Shown here: piece by piece, positions 34,784 through 44,141 of the stretch
Numbering within the stretch: the first letter of the stretch is position 1
How the letters are laid out: each line of letters begins with the position of its first letter
Origin: Bradyrhizobium iriomotense
Lineage (GTDB): Bacteria; Pseudomonadota; Alphaproteobacteria; Rhizobiales; Xanthobacteraceae
Assembly (NCBI RefSeq): GCF_018129405.1
Contig: NZ_JAFCLP010000026.1
Location: 1-64,000 of the forward strand
Direction: 5' to 3'
DNA: 64,000 bases
The notes under the pieces: model-generated
The model's input: the letters and a program-made list of their open reading frames with translations, nothing else
The model's database searches: none
What the model was told of the DNA's origin: nothing
Position numbers and translations under genes: made by a program

Positions 34784-36244
34784 ATGGCGGATTACGACCT
34801 TGCGATCATCGGCGGCGGCCTGAACGGTGTCAGCCTCGCGCGCGATGCGGCCGGCCGCAGCCTGCGCGTGATTCTGTTCGAGCAGGGTGATCTCGCCGGC
34901 GCCGCGTCATCGGCGACACCGCGGCTGATCCATGGCGACCTGTCGGTGCTGGAGCGTCGCGGCTTCTGGCGGGTGCGCCGGGCGCTCGCCGAGCGCCGGA
35001 TCTGGCTCCGGATCGCACCGCACCTGGTCCGGCCGATGCGCTTCGTGATCCCTGCGCATTCCGAGGAGCGTCCGCCATGGCTATTGCGCGCCGGTCTCTA
35101 TGTTTATGACGGCCTCACGAACCGGGGCGGCCTGCCGCCCTCGGCGACCCTCGACATCACGCATCATCCGGTCGGCAACGCACTGAAACGTCCATTCGGC
35201 ACGGCGTTCGAATATTGGGACTGCGTCGTCGATGATTCCCGCCTGGTGGTGCTCACGGCGCTGGATGCCGCCGAACGCGGCGCTGCGATCCGGACCGGGG
35301 CGCGCTGCGTCCGTGCCGATCGAACCGATACCTGGCGGCTCGCCGTGGTCGATCGCGGTTATCGCCGTGCGGTCACGGCGCGGGCGCTGGCCAACGCCAC
35401 CGGCGCCTGGACCTCGATGGTCGCGGAGACCGTGCTGCGGCAGCCGCAGCCGGCGATGGCGGCCATGCAGATGAGCCAGATCGTGGTGCCGCGCCTGTTC
35501 GATTCCGAAAACGTCTATGTCTTCCAGCACAATGATGGCCGGCTGATCTTCGCCCGGCCCCTCGAGCGCGACTTCACGCTGATCGGCACGGTCACCCATG
35601 CTTTCACCGGCGATCCCGCCATCGTCGCGATGCCCGGCGCCGACGTCAGCTATCTCTGCGACGCCGCCAGCCGCTATTTCCGCGAGCGCGTCGCCCCGAT
35701 TGACGTGGTCCGCACGGTCTCCGGCGTCAATTTGGCGCTGGCGTCCGCGCGCGGGCGCGAGGGCACGACGCTGTTCCATGCGCGCCGGCGCAAGGCGCCG
35801 CTGCTCACGTTGTTCGGCGGCGACGTCACCACCTCGCGCCTCCGTGCAGAGCGGGCGGTGACGAAGCTGACCCCGTTCTACCCGATGTCGCCGCCCTGGA
35901 CCGCGGGCGCGGCGTTGCCCGGTGGAGATTTCGCCTGGGACCGTTTCGACACCGAGGTCGACCTCGCGCGCGACCGCTGGCGCTTTCTGTCGGAGCCAGA
36001 GGCCCAGCGTCTGGTCGCGGCCTATGGTTCACGGTTGCCCGCAGTGCTCGGCGAGGCGAAGAGCCGCGACGAGCTCGGCCCCGCTTTTGGCCCCGAGCTG
36101 ACCGGCGCCGAGGTGCGCTATCTCATGGCCCACGAATGGGCGCGTTTTCCGGATGACGTTCTATGGCGCCGTTCCAAGCTCGGCCTGACAATGCCTGCGG
36201 CGGATCGCGACGCGCTGGCTGCGTTCATGGCGGGTGTGAGCTAG
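34784..36244 (+). CDS. glpD: Glycerol-3-phosphate dehydrogenase (FAD)
   Basis: The 486-residue product begins with an FAD-binding motif (DLAIIGGGLNGVSLARDAAG) and contains SSATPRLIHGDL, GTAFEYWDC and FHARRRKAPLLTLFGGD. The C-terminal extension with HEWARFPDDVLWRRSKLGL is typical of GlpD. It oxidises sn-glycerol-3-phosphate to dihydroxyacetone phosphate and feeds electrons to quinone. A family-1 repeat follows it. Confidence 0.92.
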   Translation: MADYDLAIIGGGLNGVSLARDAAGRSLRVILFEQGDLAGAASSATPRLIHGDLSVLERRGFWRVRRALAERRIWLRIAPHLVRPMRFVIPAHSEERPPWLLRAGLYVYDGLTNRGGLPPSATLDITHHPVGNALKRPFGTAFEYWDCVVDDSRLVVLTALDAAERGAAIRTGARCVRADRTDTWRLAVVDRGYRRAVTARALANATGAWTSMVAETVLRQPQPAMAAMQMSQIVVPRLFDSENVYVFQHNDGRLIFARPLERDFTLIGTVTHAFTGDPAIVAMPGADVSYLCDAASRYFRERVAPIDVVRTVSGVNLALASARGREGTTLFHARRRKAPLLTLFGGDVTTSRLRAERAVTKLTPFYPMSPPWTAGAALPGGDFAWDRFDTEVDLARDRWRFLSEPEAQRLVAAYGSRLPAVLGEAKSRDELGPAFGPELTGAEVRYLMAHEWARFPDDVLWRRSKLGLTMPAADRDALAAFMAGVS

Positions 36245-36252
36245 ACAGTGCC

Positions 36253-36339
36253 GTAGCCCGGATGGAGCGAAGCGCAATCCGGGAATGTCTTACCAACGAT
36301 GGACCGTCCCGGATTACGCTGACGCTCCATCCGGGCTAC
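36253..36339. repeat. Family-1 palindromic repeat, copy 2
   Basis: GTAGCCCGGATGGAGCG pairs with CGCTCCATCCGGGCTAC around an inner complementarity (ATCCGGGA/TCCCGGAT). It lies between glpD and the ABC-transporter operon and is about 87 bases long. Confidence 0.85.
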
Positions 36340-36444
36340 AGGGCTGCAATGTACGAACGCCTATCCGGGACGATCTTCCCCGAACCGGTTGAGCTAGGGA
36401 CGATCGGCCGCTAGCGTGCGGCGGAATCGGGGTTGGCAGGGACC

Positions 36445-37617
36445 ATGGCGAAAGAGTTGCCCGGAGCGGACGTTGCGGCCGAAGCCGCTGGCGGAGATGC
36501 ATTTCCCGCGGCGGGTCAGCCGCTGCTGCGCATCGAGGCTGTCGCCAAGACCTTTGGGACGTTCCGGGCCGTGGCCGGCGTGTCGCTCGACATCAAGGCT
36601 GGCGAGTTCTTCGCCCTGCTGGGCCCCAGCGGCTGCGGCAAGACCACGCTGCTGCGCATGCTCGCCGGCTTCGAGGCGCCGGACGAGGGGCGCATTTTGC
36701 TAGGCGGCAAGGATATTGCGCAGGCGCTGCCGCACGAGCGTCCGATCAACATGATGTTCCAGAACTATGCGCTGTTTCCGCATCTGTCGGTGCGCGACAA
36801 CATCGCCTTCGGCCTGAAGCGTGCCGGCATGGCGCGCGCCGACATCGCCACGCGCGTTGCGGAGATGGTCGCGCTGGTGAAGCTCGAGGGCCTGGAGAAG
36901 CGCAAGCCGGACCAGCTCTCCGGCGGCCAGCGCCAGCGCGTGGCGCTCGCCCGCGCCCTGGCGCGCCGGCCGCAATTGCTGCTGCTCGACGAGCCGCTTG
37001 CCGCGCTGGACAAGAAGTTGCGCGAAAACACGCAAGGCGAGCTGATGGAGCTGCAGCGCCGGCTCGGCATGACCTTCATCATCGTCACCCACGATCAGGA
37101 GGAGGCGATGACGATGGCGAGCCGGATCGGCGTGATGAAGGCCGGCAAGCTCGCCCAGGTCGCGAGCCCGCGCGAGCTTTACGAAGCGCCGCGCTCGCGC
37201 TGGATCGCGGAGTTCGTCGGCGACATCAATCTGTTCGACGGCGAGTCCAAATTGCGCGACGGTCATCGTCTGGTCATCGGCACGCGTGACGCGGGTGCGC
37301 TGGTGGTGGCCGAGCCGCGCGAGCCGGTCGGCGCGGGAAAATTCGCGATCGCGATCCGCCCCGAGAAGGTCAAGCTGTCGCGCCGCGCTCCCGTGAGCGA
37401 GGCCGGTCGTGAGACGGCGATCAACACCCTCGACGGCGTCATCGCCGACATCTGCTATCTCGGCGGCACCACCACCTACAAGGTGAAGCTCGACACCGGC
37501 GGGATGCTGCAGGCCTCCGTCGCCAACAGCGCGCGCATCGACGTCGACGCCTACAGCCTGAACCAGCATGTCGTCGCCTGGTTCACGCCCGATGATTGCG
37601 TGGTGCTGCCGTCATGA
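36445..37617 (+). CDS. ABC-transporter ATPase, spermidine/putrescine type
   Basis: The 390-residue ATPase has Walker A GPSGCGKTT, Q-loop MFQNYALFPH, signature LSGGQRQRVALARAL and Walker B LLLLDEPLAALD. A C-terminal TOBE domain follows, ending near HVVAWFTPDD. This layout matches PotA/PotG-type importers. I start at the ATG at 36445; an in-frame TTG at 36433 is weaker. Its stop overlaps the next permease start (ATGA). No binding-protein gene follows. Confidence 0.93.
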   Translation: MAKELPGADVAAEAAGGDAFPAAGQPLLRIEAVAKTFGTFRAVAGVSLDIKAGEFFALLGPSGCGKTTLLRMLAGFEAPDEGRILLGGKDIAQALPHERPINMMFQNYALFPHLSVRDNIAFGLKRAGMARADIATRVAEMVALVKLEGLEKRKPDQLSGGQRQRVALARALARRPQLLLLDEPLAALDKKLRENTQGELMELQRRLGMTFIIVTHDQEEAMTMASRIGVMKAGKLAQVASPRELYEAPRSRWIAEFVGDINLFDGESKLRDGHRLVIGTRDAGALVVAEPREPVGAGKFAIAIRPEKVKLSRRAPVSEAGRETAINTLDGVIADICYLGGTTTYKVKLDTGGMLQASVANSARIDVDAYSLNQHVVAWFTPDDCVVLPS

Positions 37618-38528
37618 GCTCGCGCCGCATCTTCGCGCGCCCGGCGCGCTTTGCCGCGATCGCGCCCTATGTCTGGATGGCGCTGTTCTTCCTGGTGCCG
37701 TTCGCCTTCGTGCTCAAGATCAGCCTGTCACAGACCGCGATCGCCCAGCCGCCTTACGAGCCGGTGTTCGACCTGACGGCAGGATGGGAAGCGCTCAAGG
37801 CCGCCTTTGCCGCGCTGTCGATCGACAATTTCCGGCTGCTCGGCTCCGACGACATTTATGTCTTTGCTTATGTCCGCAGCCTCACCGTCGCGATCACCGC
37901 GACCGCGCTGCTGCTGCTGATCGGCTATCCCATCGCCTACGGCATGGCGCGATTGCCAAAACGCTGGCAGGCGGTGGCGATGGTGCTGGTGATCGTGCCG
38001 TTCTGGACCTCGTTCCTGATCCGCATCTATGCCTGGATTAACATCCTCCAGCATGATGGCCTGCTCAACCAGATCCTGCTGGCGCTGCATCTGGTCAGCC
38101 AGCCCGTGGTGTGGCTCTCCACCGACACCGCGATGTATATCGGCATCGTCTATTCGTATTTGCCGTTCATGATCCTGCCGCTCTACGCCACGCTCGCCAA
38201 GATGGAGCCGGTGCTGGAGGAGGCGGCCTCCGATCTCGGCGCGCCGCCCTGGCAAGTGTTCTGGCTCGTCACCTTTCCGCTGTCGCTGCCCGGCGTCGGT
38301 GCCGGCGTGCTGCTGTGCTTCATCCCCATCGTCGGCGAATTCGTCATCCCTGATCTCTTGGCCGGCTCCAATTCGCTGATGATCGGCCAGACCCTGTGGC
38401 TCGAATTCTTCACCAACAAGGACTGGCCGGTCGCCTCTGCCGCAGCCATCGTGCTTCTGGTGGTGCTGCTGGTGCCGCTATTGCTGTATGAGCGGTTGCA
38501 GAAGCGGCAACTCGAACAGGAAAGGTAG
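37614..38528 (+). CDS. ABC-transporter permease 1 (PotB/PotH type)
   Basis: The 304-residue product has six membrane helices. The inner-membrane EAA loop EAASDLGAPPWQVFWLVTFPLSLPG is complete. It resembles the PotH subunit of polyamine importers. Translation is coupled to the ATPase through an ATGA overlap. Confidence 0.92.
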   Translation: MSSRRIFARPARFAAIAPYVWMALFFLVPFAFVLKISLSQTAIAQPPYEPVFDLTAGWEALKAAFAALSIDNFRLLGSDDIYVFAYVRSLTVAITATALLLLIGYPIAYGMARLPKRWQAVAMVLVIVPFWTSFLIRIYAWINILQHDGLLNQILLALHLVSQPVVWLSTDTAMYIGIVYSYLPFMILPLYATLAKMEPVLEEAASDLGAPPWQVFWLVTFPLSLPGVGAGVLLCFIPIVGEFVIPDLLAGSNSLMIGQTLWLEFFTNKDWPVASAAAIVLLVVLLVPLLLYERLQKRQLEQER

Positions 38529-38532
38529 GGCG

Positions 38533-39345
38533 ATGCGCAAGGTCTCCCGCCTGTCCCGCTTCAACATCGCCTCGCTGGCGCTGGGGCTGGCGTTCCTTTA
38601 CCTGCCGATCCTGATCCTTGTTCTCTACTCCTTCAACGCCTCGCGGCTGGTGACGGTGTGGGGCGGCTGGTCGCTGCGCTGGTATCGCGAATTCTTCAAT
38701 GACCGCGCCATGATCGAGGCGGCCTGGATGAGCCTGCGGGTTGCGGCCTCCTCCGCGACCATCGCCACGCTGCTCGGTACGCTCGCGGCGGTGGCGCTGT
38801 CGCGCGGCGAGCGGTTTCGCGGCCGCACGCTGTTCTCCGGCATGCTCTATGCGCCGCTGGTAATGCCGGAGGTGATCACCGGATTGTCGCTGCTGCTGCT
38901 GTTCGTGGCGCTGAATGCCGAGCGCGGCTTCTGGACGGTGACGATCGCCCACACCACGCTGACGATGTGCTTCGTCGCGGTGGTCGTGCAGTCCCGTCTC
39001 GGCTCGCTCGATCGCTCGCTGGAGGAGGCGGCGATGGACCTCGGCTGCAACCCGGTCCGCGCGTTCGTGTCGGTGACCTTGCCGCTGATCGCGCCCGCGA
39101 TCGTTGCCGGCTGGATGCTGGCCTTCACGCTGTCGCTGGACGATCTCGTGATTGCAAGCTTCACCACCGGCCCCGGTTCGGCCACGCTGCCGATCCGGAT
39201 CTATTCTGAGGTGCGATTGGGGGTGAAGCCCGAGATCAACGCGATCTGCACGCTGGTGATCGCCCTGATCGCGGTCGTCATCGTCATCGCCTCGCTCGCC
39301 TCGAAGCTGTCGAGCTCGCAGGGCGAGAGCGCGGCGCCGCTTTAG
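38533..39345 (+). CDS. ABC-transporter permease 2 (PotC/PotI type)
   Basis: The 270-residue product has six membrane helices and the EAA loop EEAAMDLGCNPVRAFVSVTL. It resembles PotI. I start at the ATG at 38533, four bases after the preceding stop. It is the last gene of an ATPase-permease-permease operon with no substrate-binding protein. Confidence 0.92.
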   Translation: MRKVSRLSRFNIASLALGLAFLYLPILILVLYSFNASRLVTVWGGWSLRWYREFFNDRAMIEAAWMSLRVAASSATIATLLGTLAAVALSRGERFRGRTLFSGMLYAPLVMPEVITGLSLLLLFVALNAERGFWTVTIAHTTLTMCFVAVVVQSRLGSLDRSLEEAAMDLGCNPVRAFVSVTLPLIAPAIVAGWMLAFTLSLDDLVIASFTTGPGSATLPIRIYSEVRLGVKPEINAICTLVIALIAVVIVIASLASKLSSSQGESAAPL

Positions 39346-39352
39346 GAGAAGG

Positions 39353-39453
39353 TGTCATTCCGGGTCGCGCGTAGCGCGAACCCGGAATCTCGAGATTCCC
39401 AGGTGCGCAATTGCGCACCATAGTTCGATGCTCCGCATCGCCCCGGAATGACA
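39353..39453. repeat. TGTCATTCCGGG-type palindromic repeat, copy 1
   Basis: TGTCATTCCGGG at the left pairs with CCCCGGAATGACA at the right (imperfectly at one base). Two internal complementary segments (GCGCGTAGCGCG and GGTGCGCAATTGCGCACC) give a multi-arm structure. It lies between convergent ABC operons. A related element is at 54833-54936. Confidence 0.85.
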
Positions 39454-39458
39454 GTCAT

Positions 39459-40310
39459 TTACGACTTCACCGCACCCGCCGTGAGCCCGCCCACCATGTA
39501 GCGGCGGAAGGCGTAATAGACCGCGGCCGGCGGCAGCGCGTAGATGAAACCGGTGGTCATCAGCAGCTCCCACGGCGAGTCGTCGGCGGCGAGGAAGTTG
39601 CCGAGCGCGACGGGGAGGGTGATCTCGCGGTCGTTCGACAGCAGCAGGAACGCGTAGAGGTATTCGTTCCAGGCCAGCAGCACCGCATAGGTGCCGATCG
39701 CGACCAGCGAGGGCATCATGAGCGGCAGATAGACCAGGCGGAAGATCTGCAGCGTCGTTGCGCCGTCCATGACCGCGGCTTCATCCAGCTCGACCGGCAG
39801 CTTGTCGGAGGCCTGCTTGAGCACCCAGATCGCGTAGGGGCTGGCGATCGTCACCATGGCCAGGATCAGCGACCAGTGATTGTTGAGCAGGCCGTAATTG
39901 CCCATGGTGCGATACATCGGCACCGCGAGGAACGCCGCGGGGATGAAATAGGTGAAGAGCGCGAGGTTCAACACGATGCGCCCGCCCGGCACTTTCAGCC
40001 GCGAGATCGAGAACGCCGCGGCCGTGGCGATGAACAGCGTCAGCACGCCGACGGCCGCTGCGATCAGCGTCGAATTCCAGAACTGGACGTAGAAGTCGCG
40101 CAGGAAGTAATGCTGCTGCTTGAACACGATCTCGAAGTTGTGCAGCGTCGGATGGTCCGGCCACAGCTTGCCCGAGAACGCGTCCTCCTTCGGCGAGATC
40201 GCGAACAGGAACATGTGGTAGATCGGAATCATCGTCCACAGGAAGACGGGAATGCCGATCAGGAGCAGCCGCGCTTCCGTCGCGACGTCACGGAGTGAGG
40301 GAAGCTTCAT
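39459..40310 (-). CDS. Sugar ABC-transporter permease (MalG type)
   Basis: The 283-residue product has six membrane helices and the EAA loop VELDEAAVMDGATTLQIFRL. It matches MalG-like carbohydrate permeases. I choose the ATG at 40310, which overlaps the preceding permease stop by four bases; a longer upstream frame is not credible. It is the last gene of a binding protein-permease-permease operon with no ATPase gene. Confidence 0.93.
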   Translation of the reverse strand: MKLPSLRDVATEARLLLIGIPVFLWTMIPIYHMFLFAISPKEDAFSGKLWPDHPTLHNFEIVFKQQHYFLRDFYVQFWNSTLIAAAVGVLTLFIATAAAFSISRLKVPGGRIVLNLALFTYFIPAAFLAVPMYRTMGNYGLLNNHWSLILAMVTIASPYAIWVLKQASDKLPVELDEAAVMDGATTLQIFRLVYLPLMMPSLVAIGTYAVLLAWNEYLYAFLLLSNDREITLPVALGNFLAADDSPWELLMTTGFIYALPPAAVYYAFRRYMVGGLTAGAVKS

Positions 40311-41179
40311 CGCGACAACCGTTTCATCATGAAGTACACGAGCGGCAGGACGAACGGCATCGCGCAGACGATGGAGGCCATCGCGAGCGAGAGCTGGTCG
40401 AGCCGGAGATAGCGGATGCCGAGCGTCGACAGCACGTGCGTGAGGTCGGCCGGGCCACCGCCGGTGAGCAGGTAGACGCTGTTGAAATCGCCCAGCGTCC
40501 AGATCATCGAGAGCAGTGTGCAGGTCACGTAGAGCGTCTGCATCGACGGCCAGGTGATGTAGCGGAATTTCTGCCACCAGCTCGCGCCGTCCACCTCGGC
40601 GGCCTCGAACAGGTCGTGCGAGATCGCAAGGCGTCCGGTGATCAGGATCAGCGTCCAGAACGGCAGCGACTTCCAGATGTGCACGCCGATCGCCATGCTG
40701 AGCGCCACGGTCGGGTCGTTCAGCCAGTTAGGGCCGTCATCGCCGGTGAAGGAGAAGATGAGGTGGTTGATGACGCCCCACTCGGGATTGAGCATGAAGC
40801 GCACCGACAGGATGGTCGGGATCGACGGCACCGCCCAGGGCAGGATGAAGATCACCGAGAGCCATTTGATCCAGGTGCGCTGCTGCGCGAAGAATCCGGA
40901 CAGGAGCAGCGCGATCAGCATCTTGATGTTGATGCCGATGACCAGGAAGATCAGCGTGTTGACCGCAGCGCGCGCAAAGATCGGATCGTTGTACAGCGCG
41001 ACATAGTTCGCGGGGGCCCGCGCCAGCCACAGCCCGTAGCAGACGGGATAGACGACGAAGGCCAGGAAAACCAGCAGATAGGGCGCGAGCAGGATGATGC
41101 CCCAGACCTGCGCCGGGGTCAGCCGCGACGACAGGGGCGGGCCGGGGAGTGCCTGATCGCCAGAGAGCGTGATCGCCAT
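40307..41179 (-). CDS. Sugar ABC-transporter permease (MalF type)
   Basis: The 290-residue product has six membrane helices (first IILLAPYLLVFLAFVVYPV) and the EAA loop LFEAAEVDGASWWQKFRYIT. It matches the MalF/UgpA partner of carbohydrate importers. It is coupled to the MalG-type permease by an ATGA overlap. Confidence 0.93.
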   Translation of the reverse strand: MAITLSGDQALPGPPLSSRLTPAQVWGIILLAPYLLVFLAFVVYPVCYGLWLARAPANYVALYNDPIFARAAVNTLIFLVIGINIKMLIALLLSGFFAQQRTWIKWLSVIFILPWAVPSIPTILSVRFMLNPEWGVINHLIFSFTGDDGPNWLNDPTVALSMAIGVHIWKSLPFWTLILITGRLAISHDLFEAAEVDGASWWQKFRYITWPSMQTLYVTCTLLSMIWTLGDFNSVYLLTGGGPADLTHVLSTLGIRYLRLDQLSLAMASIVCAMPFVLPLVYFMMKRLSR

Positions 41180-41242
41180 TCTTTCGGACTCTTTGGAAGG
41201 ACTTCCGGCCGCACGAGGCGGCCGGTGTTGTTTGCTTACTTA

Positions 41243-41266
41243 CCTCTCCCCGCTTGCGGGGAGAGG
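41243..41266. repeat. CCTCTCCCCGC/GCGGGGAGAGG palindrome
   Basis: CCTCTCCCCGC (41243-41253) pairs perfectly with GCGGGGAGAGG (41256-41266) around TT. It lies between the binding-protein gene and the first permease and could stabilise the 3' end of the abundant binding-protein message. Confidence 0.75.
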
Positions 41267-41277
41267 GCGGGCAACAC

Positions 41278-42663
41278 TTAGCCCGCGACCTGCTTGATGC
41301 GGGCGATCAGTTCGTCGACGGCCTTGTCGACCGGAACCTTCTCGCTGACGACGCGGTTCATAGCCTTCGCCCACACGTTCTCGTTGTTCAGGATCGTGAA
41401 CTTCCAGTTCTTGGTGAAGTCGAACGCCGCGGTGCCGCCCTTGAACTGCGTGTAGACGGCCTTGCGGTGCTTGTCAGCCTGCCAGAACGGGCTTTCCTGG
41501 CTTTCCTTCGTCACCGGGAACCAGCGGCCGAGCGCGCCCTCGATATAGGGACGGACGTTCTCTTCCTGGAGCAGGAAGCTGATGAACTGCTTGGCCTCGG
41601 CCTTGTTCTTGGCCGCGGTGAAGACCAGTCCGGTCTTGACGTCGGAGCGGTAGCGGATTGTCGAGCCGTCCGGAGCCTTCGGGAAGGACGCCGTGATGAT
41701 GTCCTGCTCATAGGCCTTCTTGCCGGCGTCGCGCTGCTCCTGGGTCAGGGCCTGGTTCTGGGAGTCCTCGAACCACTTCGCCGCGATCGAGATCGTGAAG
41801 TTGTGGGTCATCACGATGGTCTTGTTGTGGAAGGCGACGTTGTTGTCCGGGTCCTTCCAGGTCGTCGAGGAGGGCGGCGTGCAGCCCTTGATATAGGTGT
41901 CGGTGTAGTCCTTCATCGCCTTGATCAGGTTCTCGCGAACCGTGGGATCGTCGACCAGGAGCTTGCCGTCGTTGTCCACCAGCTTGACGTGGTAGGCGTC
42001 CATGAAGGTGTAGAACGACTGGAAGGCGTCGGTGGATTCCACGCCCATCGGCTGGCCGACGGCGTAGATGCGCTGGCCGGTCGCCTTGCGGATCGCCGGC
42101 TGCACCTTGTCGCACCAGAACGTCCAATAGCCCGTCCAGTCGTTCGGGATGTCGCTCTGCTTGAAGCCGGCCTTCTCCAGCATGTCGTTCCAGATCTGGA
42201 CGTGCATGCTCTGCTGCTTCAGCGGGAAGCCGTAATAGGCCTTCTTCTTGGCGACGTCGTTATAGAGGATCGAGGCGTCCAGCGTGTTCTGTACGAACCG
42301 GTCCTTGATCGGGTCCATGACGTCAGTGAGGTCCTCGAGCTTGCCCTCATAGGCCCACTTGCCCTGCGCCTGCACGTCGTACGAATCGGAATAGGCCACA
42401 TCGGGCACGGTGCCGGCATCGAGCGCGGCAACCGTCTTCGGAATCATGTCCTGGATCGCGTATTGCGACAATTCGACCTTGATGCCGGTCTTGGCTTCGA
42501 ATTTCTTGATCGTATCGATCAGCGCGTCGTCTTCGGAGCGATAGAAGCCCTTGCCCCACCAGACCGTAATCGTCTTCTGCTGCGCAAAGGCGGGTGCAGT
42601 GACCGCGAACAGCCCAACCGCAGCGACCGCCAGTGACACTGCGCCAATAACCTTGGATCTCAC
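41278..42663 (-). CDS. Extracellular sugar-binding protein (family 1)
   Basis: The 461-residue product begins with a signal peptide (GAVSLAVAAVGLFAVTAPAF then AQ). The remainder is a family-1 binding protein (WWGKGFYRSEDDALIDTIKK and EAKQFISFLLQEENVRPYIE). I place the start at the GTG at 42663, seven bases after GGGAG; a TTG at 42678 is less likely. It should deliver a carbohydrate to the two permeases. The ligand cannot be read from sequence. Confidence 0.92.
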   Translation of the reverse strand: MRSKVIGAVSLAVAAVGLFAVTAPAFAQQKTITVWWGKGFYRSEDDALIDTIKKFEAKTGIKVELSQYAIQDMIPKTVAALDAGTVPDVAYSDSYDVQAQGKWAYEGKLEDLTDVMDPIKDRFVQNTLDASILYNDVAKKKAYYGFPLKQQSMHVQIWNDMLEKAGFKQSDIPNDWTGYWTFWCDKVQPAIRKATGQRIYAVGQPMGVESTDAFQSFYTFMDAYHVKLVDNDGKLLVDDPTVRENLIKAMKDYTDTYIKGCTPPSSTTWKDPDNNVAFHNKTIVMTHNFTISIAAKWFEDSQNQALTQEQRDAGKKAYEQDIITASFPKAPDGSTIRYRSDVKTGLVFTAAKNKAEAKQFISFLLQEENVRPYIEGALGRWFPVTKESQESPFWQADKHRKAVYTQFKGGTAAFDFTKNWKFTILNNENVWAKAMNRVVSEKVPVDKAVDELIARIKQVAG

Positions 42664-43042
42664 GTTTTTCTCCCTCAAACGGCCGGTGTTTTTAACCGGT
42701 CGTGTAAAACACTAGCGCATGGCGGTGAGCCGATCTAGCGGCATCTTGTCAGACCTATGTCGTGGGGCTTGCGCCAGAGGAGATGCTTAACGTGCGCATC
42801 GATCCAATCGCCGCATCAATTCGCGGCAATCAATTCGGGTTCTGCGTTCTGATCGCCTGACCATGTGCAATTCCGTACCTGCTCGCGACTGGCGAAGCCC
42901 GGCTTTGTAAGCGGTATGAAGACCGAACGCAACGCAGCCGGCTGTGTCCGGAGGAACTGAAATGCCTCTGAAAAGGCGGGGCTGATCCGAGGAACTTCCG
43001 TGTCGACGGGAACGGTCCTCGCACCGCTGCGCCGCCGAGCTA
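42664..43042. other. Intergenic region ahead of the sugar-transport operon
   Basis: This 379-base gap holds the promoter of the leftward transporter operon and downstream sequence of the leftward LysR gene. Two overlapping inverted repeats stand out: CCGGT/ACCGG (42683-42687, 42695-42699) and GTGTTTT/AAAACAC (42686-42692, 42706-42712). They may be an operator. No gene is convincing. Confidence 0.45.
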
Positions 43043-44023
43043 TCAGCGTTTCCCCTTCCGGCCCGCCGAAACGGCATTCGAATTTGCCTGAGCCGATCGG
43101 GACCGCGGCTTGTCTTGCCCGCTCGACTCGGAAGGCGTGTGCCAGGCCTCGAGAAGCATCTTGAGAAACTGGCTCGCATGAGGAGATAGTGTGGCCCCGT
43201 GCCTGCGCACGATTCCGATCGTCCGCGACACTTCCGGCTCGTTCAACCGAATGGTGTGGATGATGGGATGACCGGCGGCGGGCGTCGCAAGCCTCGGCAG
43301 CACGGCGATGCCAAGTCCCGCTTCGACGAGGCCAAGCGAGCCGGAGAGGTGAGCGACTTCATAGGACCAGTTCAGCTGCAGGCCATGCCGCGCCAACGCA
43401 TTGTCGATCAGCGCGCGATTGCCGCTGTTGCGACCGACCGTGATGATCCGGTGCGGCACGATCTCCGACCAGGTGACCTGTTTGCGCGATGCCAACGGAT
43501 GGTCATGACGGCAGGCCAGGACGAAGGGATCCTCGACCAGTTTCTCGAATTCGATTTCGGCATGTGACGCACCGATGAAATTGATGCCGAAATCGGCTTC
43601 TCCGCGCGCGACCGCTTCCAATCCCTCATTGGCACCGATGTCCAGAATCCGGATGCGAATGCGTGGATACGCTTCGGCAAACCGGCCGATCGCACGCGGC
43701 AGGAAATAGAACACCGCCGTCGGCACCGCAGCCACCGAGACCAGGCCTGAACTTCGCGCGCCGATATCGTGGATGGCGAGCACCGAGGTCTCGAACTCGT
43801 CGATGAGGCGGCGCACCTTCGGCAGGAAGTCGCGCCCCGTCATGGTGAGATTGACGTGGCGCGTCGACCGTTCGAGCAACGGCGCACCAAGGCCTTCCTC
43901 CAGTTTCTGAATGCGTCGGCTGAGCGCCGGCTGCGACAGGTTCAGCGCCCTGGCGGTACGGACGAAACTTCCCGTCTCCGCCACGGTGATGAACGCCTTG
44001 AGGTCGAGCAGTTCCGCGTTCAT
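43043..44023 (-). CDS. LysR-family transcriptional regulator
   Basis: The 326-residue product begins with a LysR winged helix (LKAFITVAETGSFVRTARAL, SQPALSRRIQKLEEGLGAPL). The substrate-binding domain begins at about residue 90. The last 30 residues are a basic tail. It is divergent from the PrpF-family gene across 118 bases and probably controls that gene and dctA. Confidence 0.92.
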   Translation of the reverse strand: MNAELLDLKAFITVAETGSFVRTARALNLSQPALSRRIQKLEEGLGAPLLERSTRHVNLTMTGRDFLPKVRRLIDEFETSVLAIHDIGARSSGLVSVAAVPTAVFYFLPRAIGRFAEAYPRIRIRILDIGANEGLEAVARGEADFGINFIGASHAEIEFEKLVEDPFVLACRHDHPLASRKQVTWSEIVPHRIITVGRNSGNRALIDNALARHGLQLNWSYEVAHLSGSLGLVEAGLGIAVLPRLATPAAGHPIIHTIRLNEPEVSRTIGIVRRHGATLSPHASQFLKMLLEAWHTPSESSGQDKPRSRSAQANSNAVSAGRKGKR

Positions 44024-44141
44024 GACAAGGCTCCATTATATCGGTAATCGGAATAATACCTCAGATATTTGCATTTCACAAAAGAGTTCTCGTCGACGAT
44101 GCTTTGGCTCGGGCGAAGTTGTCGCCGAACGGAAGAGCTCC
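44024..44141. promoter_or_regulatory. Divergent LysR/PrpF promoter region
   Basis: The 118-base gap contains an inverted repeat ATTAT (44035-44039) and ATAAT (44053-44057) with 13 bases between, and TCGGTAATCGGAA nearby, which has a T-N11-A spacing. LysR regulators usually bind such sites between divergent genes. Binding is inferred. Confidence 0.4.

Noticed and set aside
36445-42663. One ten-component transporter made from both ABC operons
   Set aside because: Permeases belong to different families (Pot-type and Mal-type) and the operons converge across a repeat, so they are two systems.
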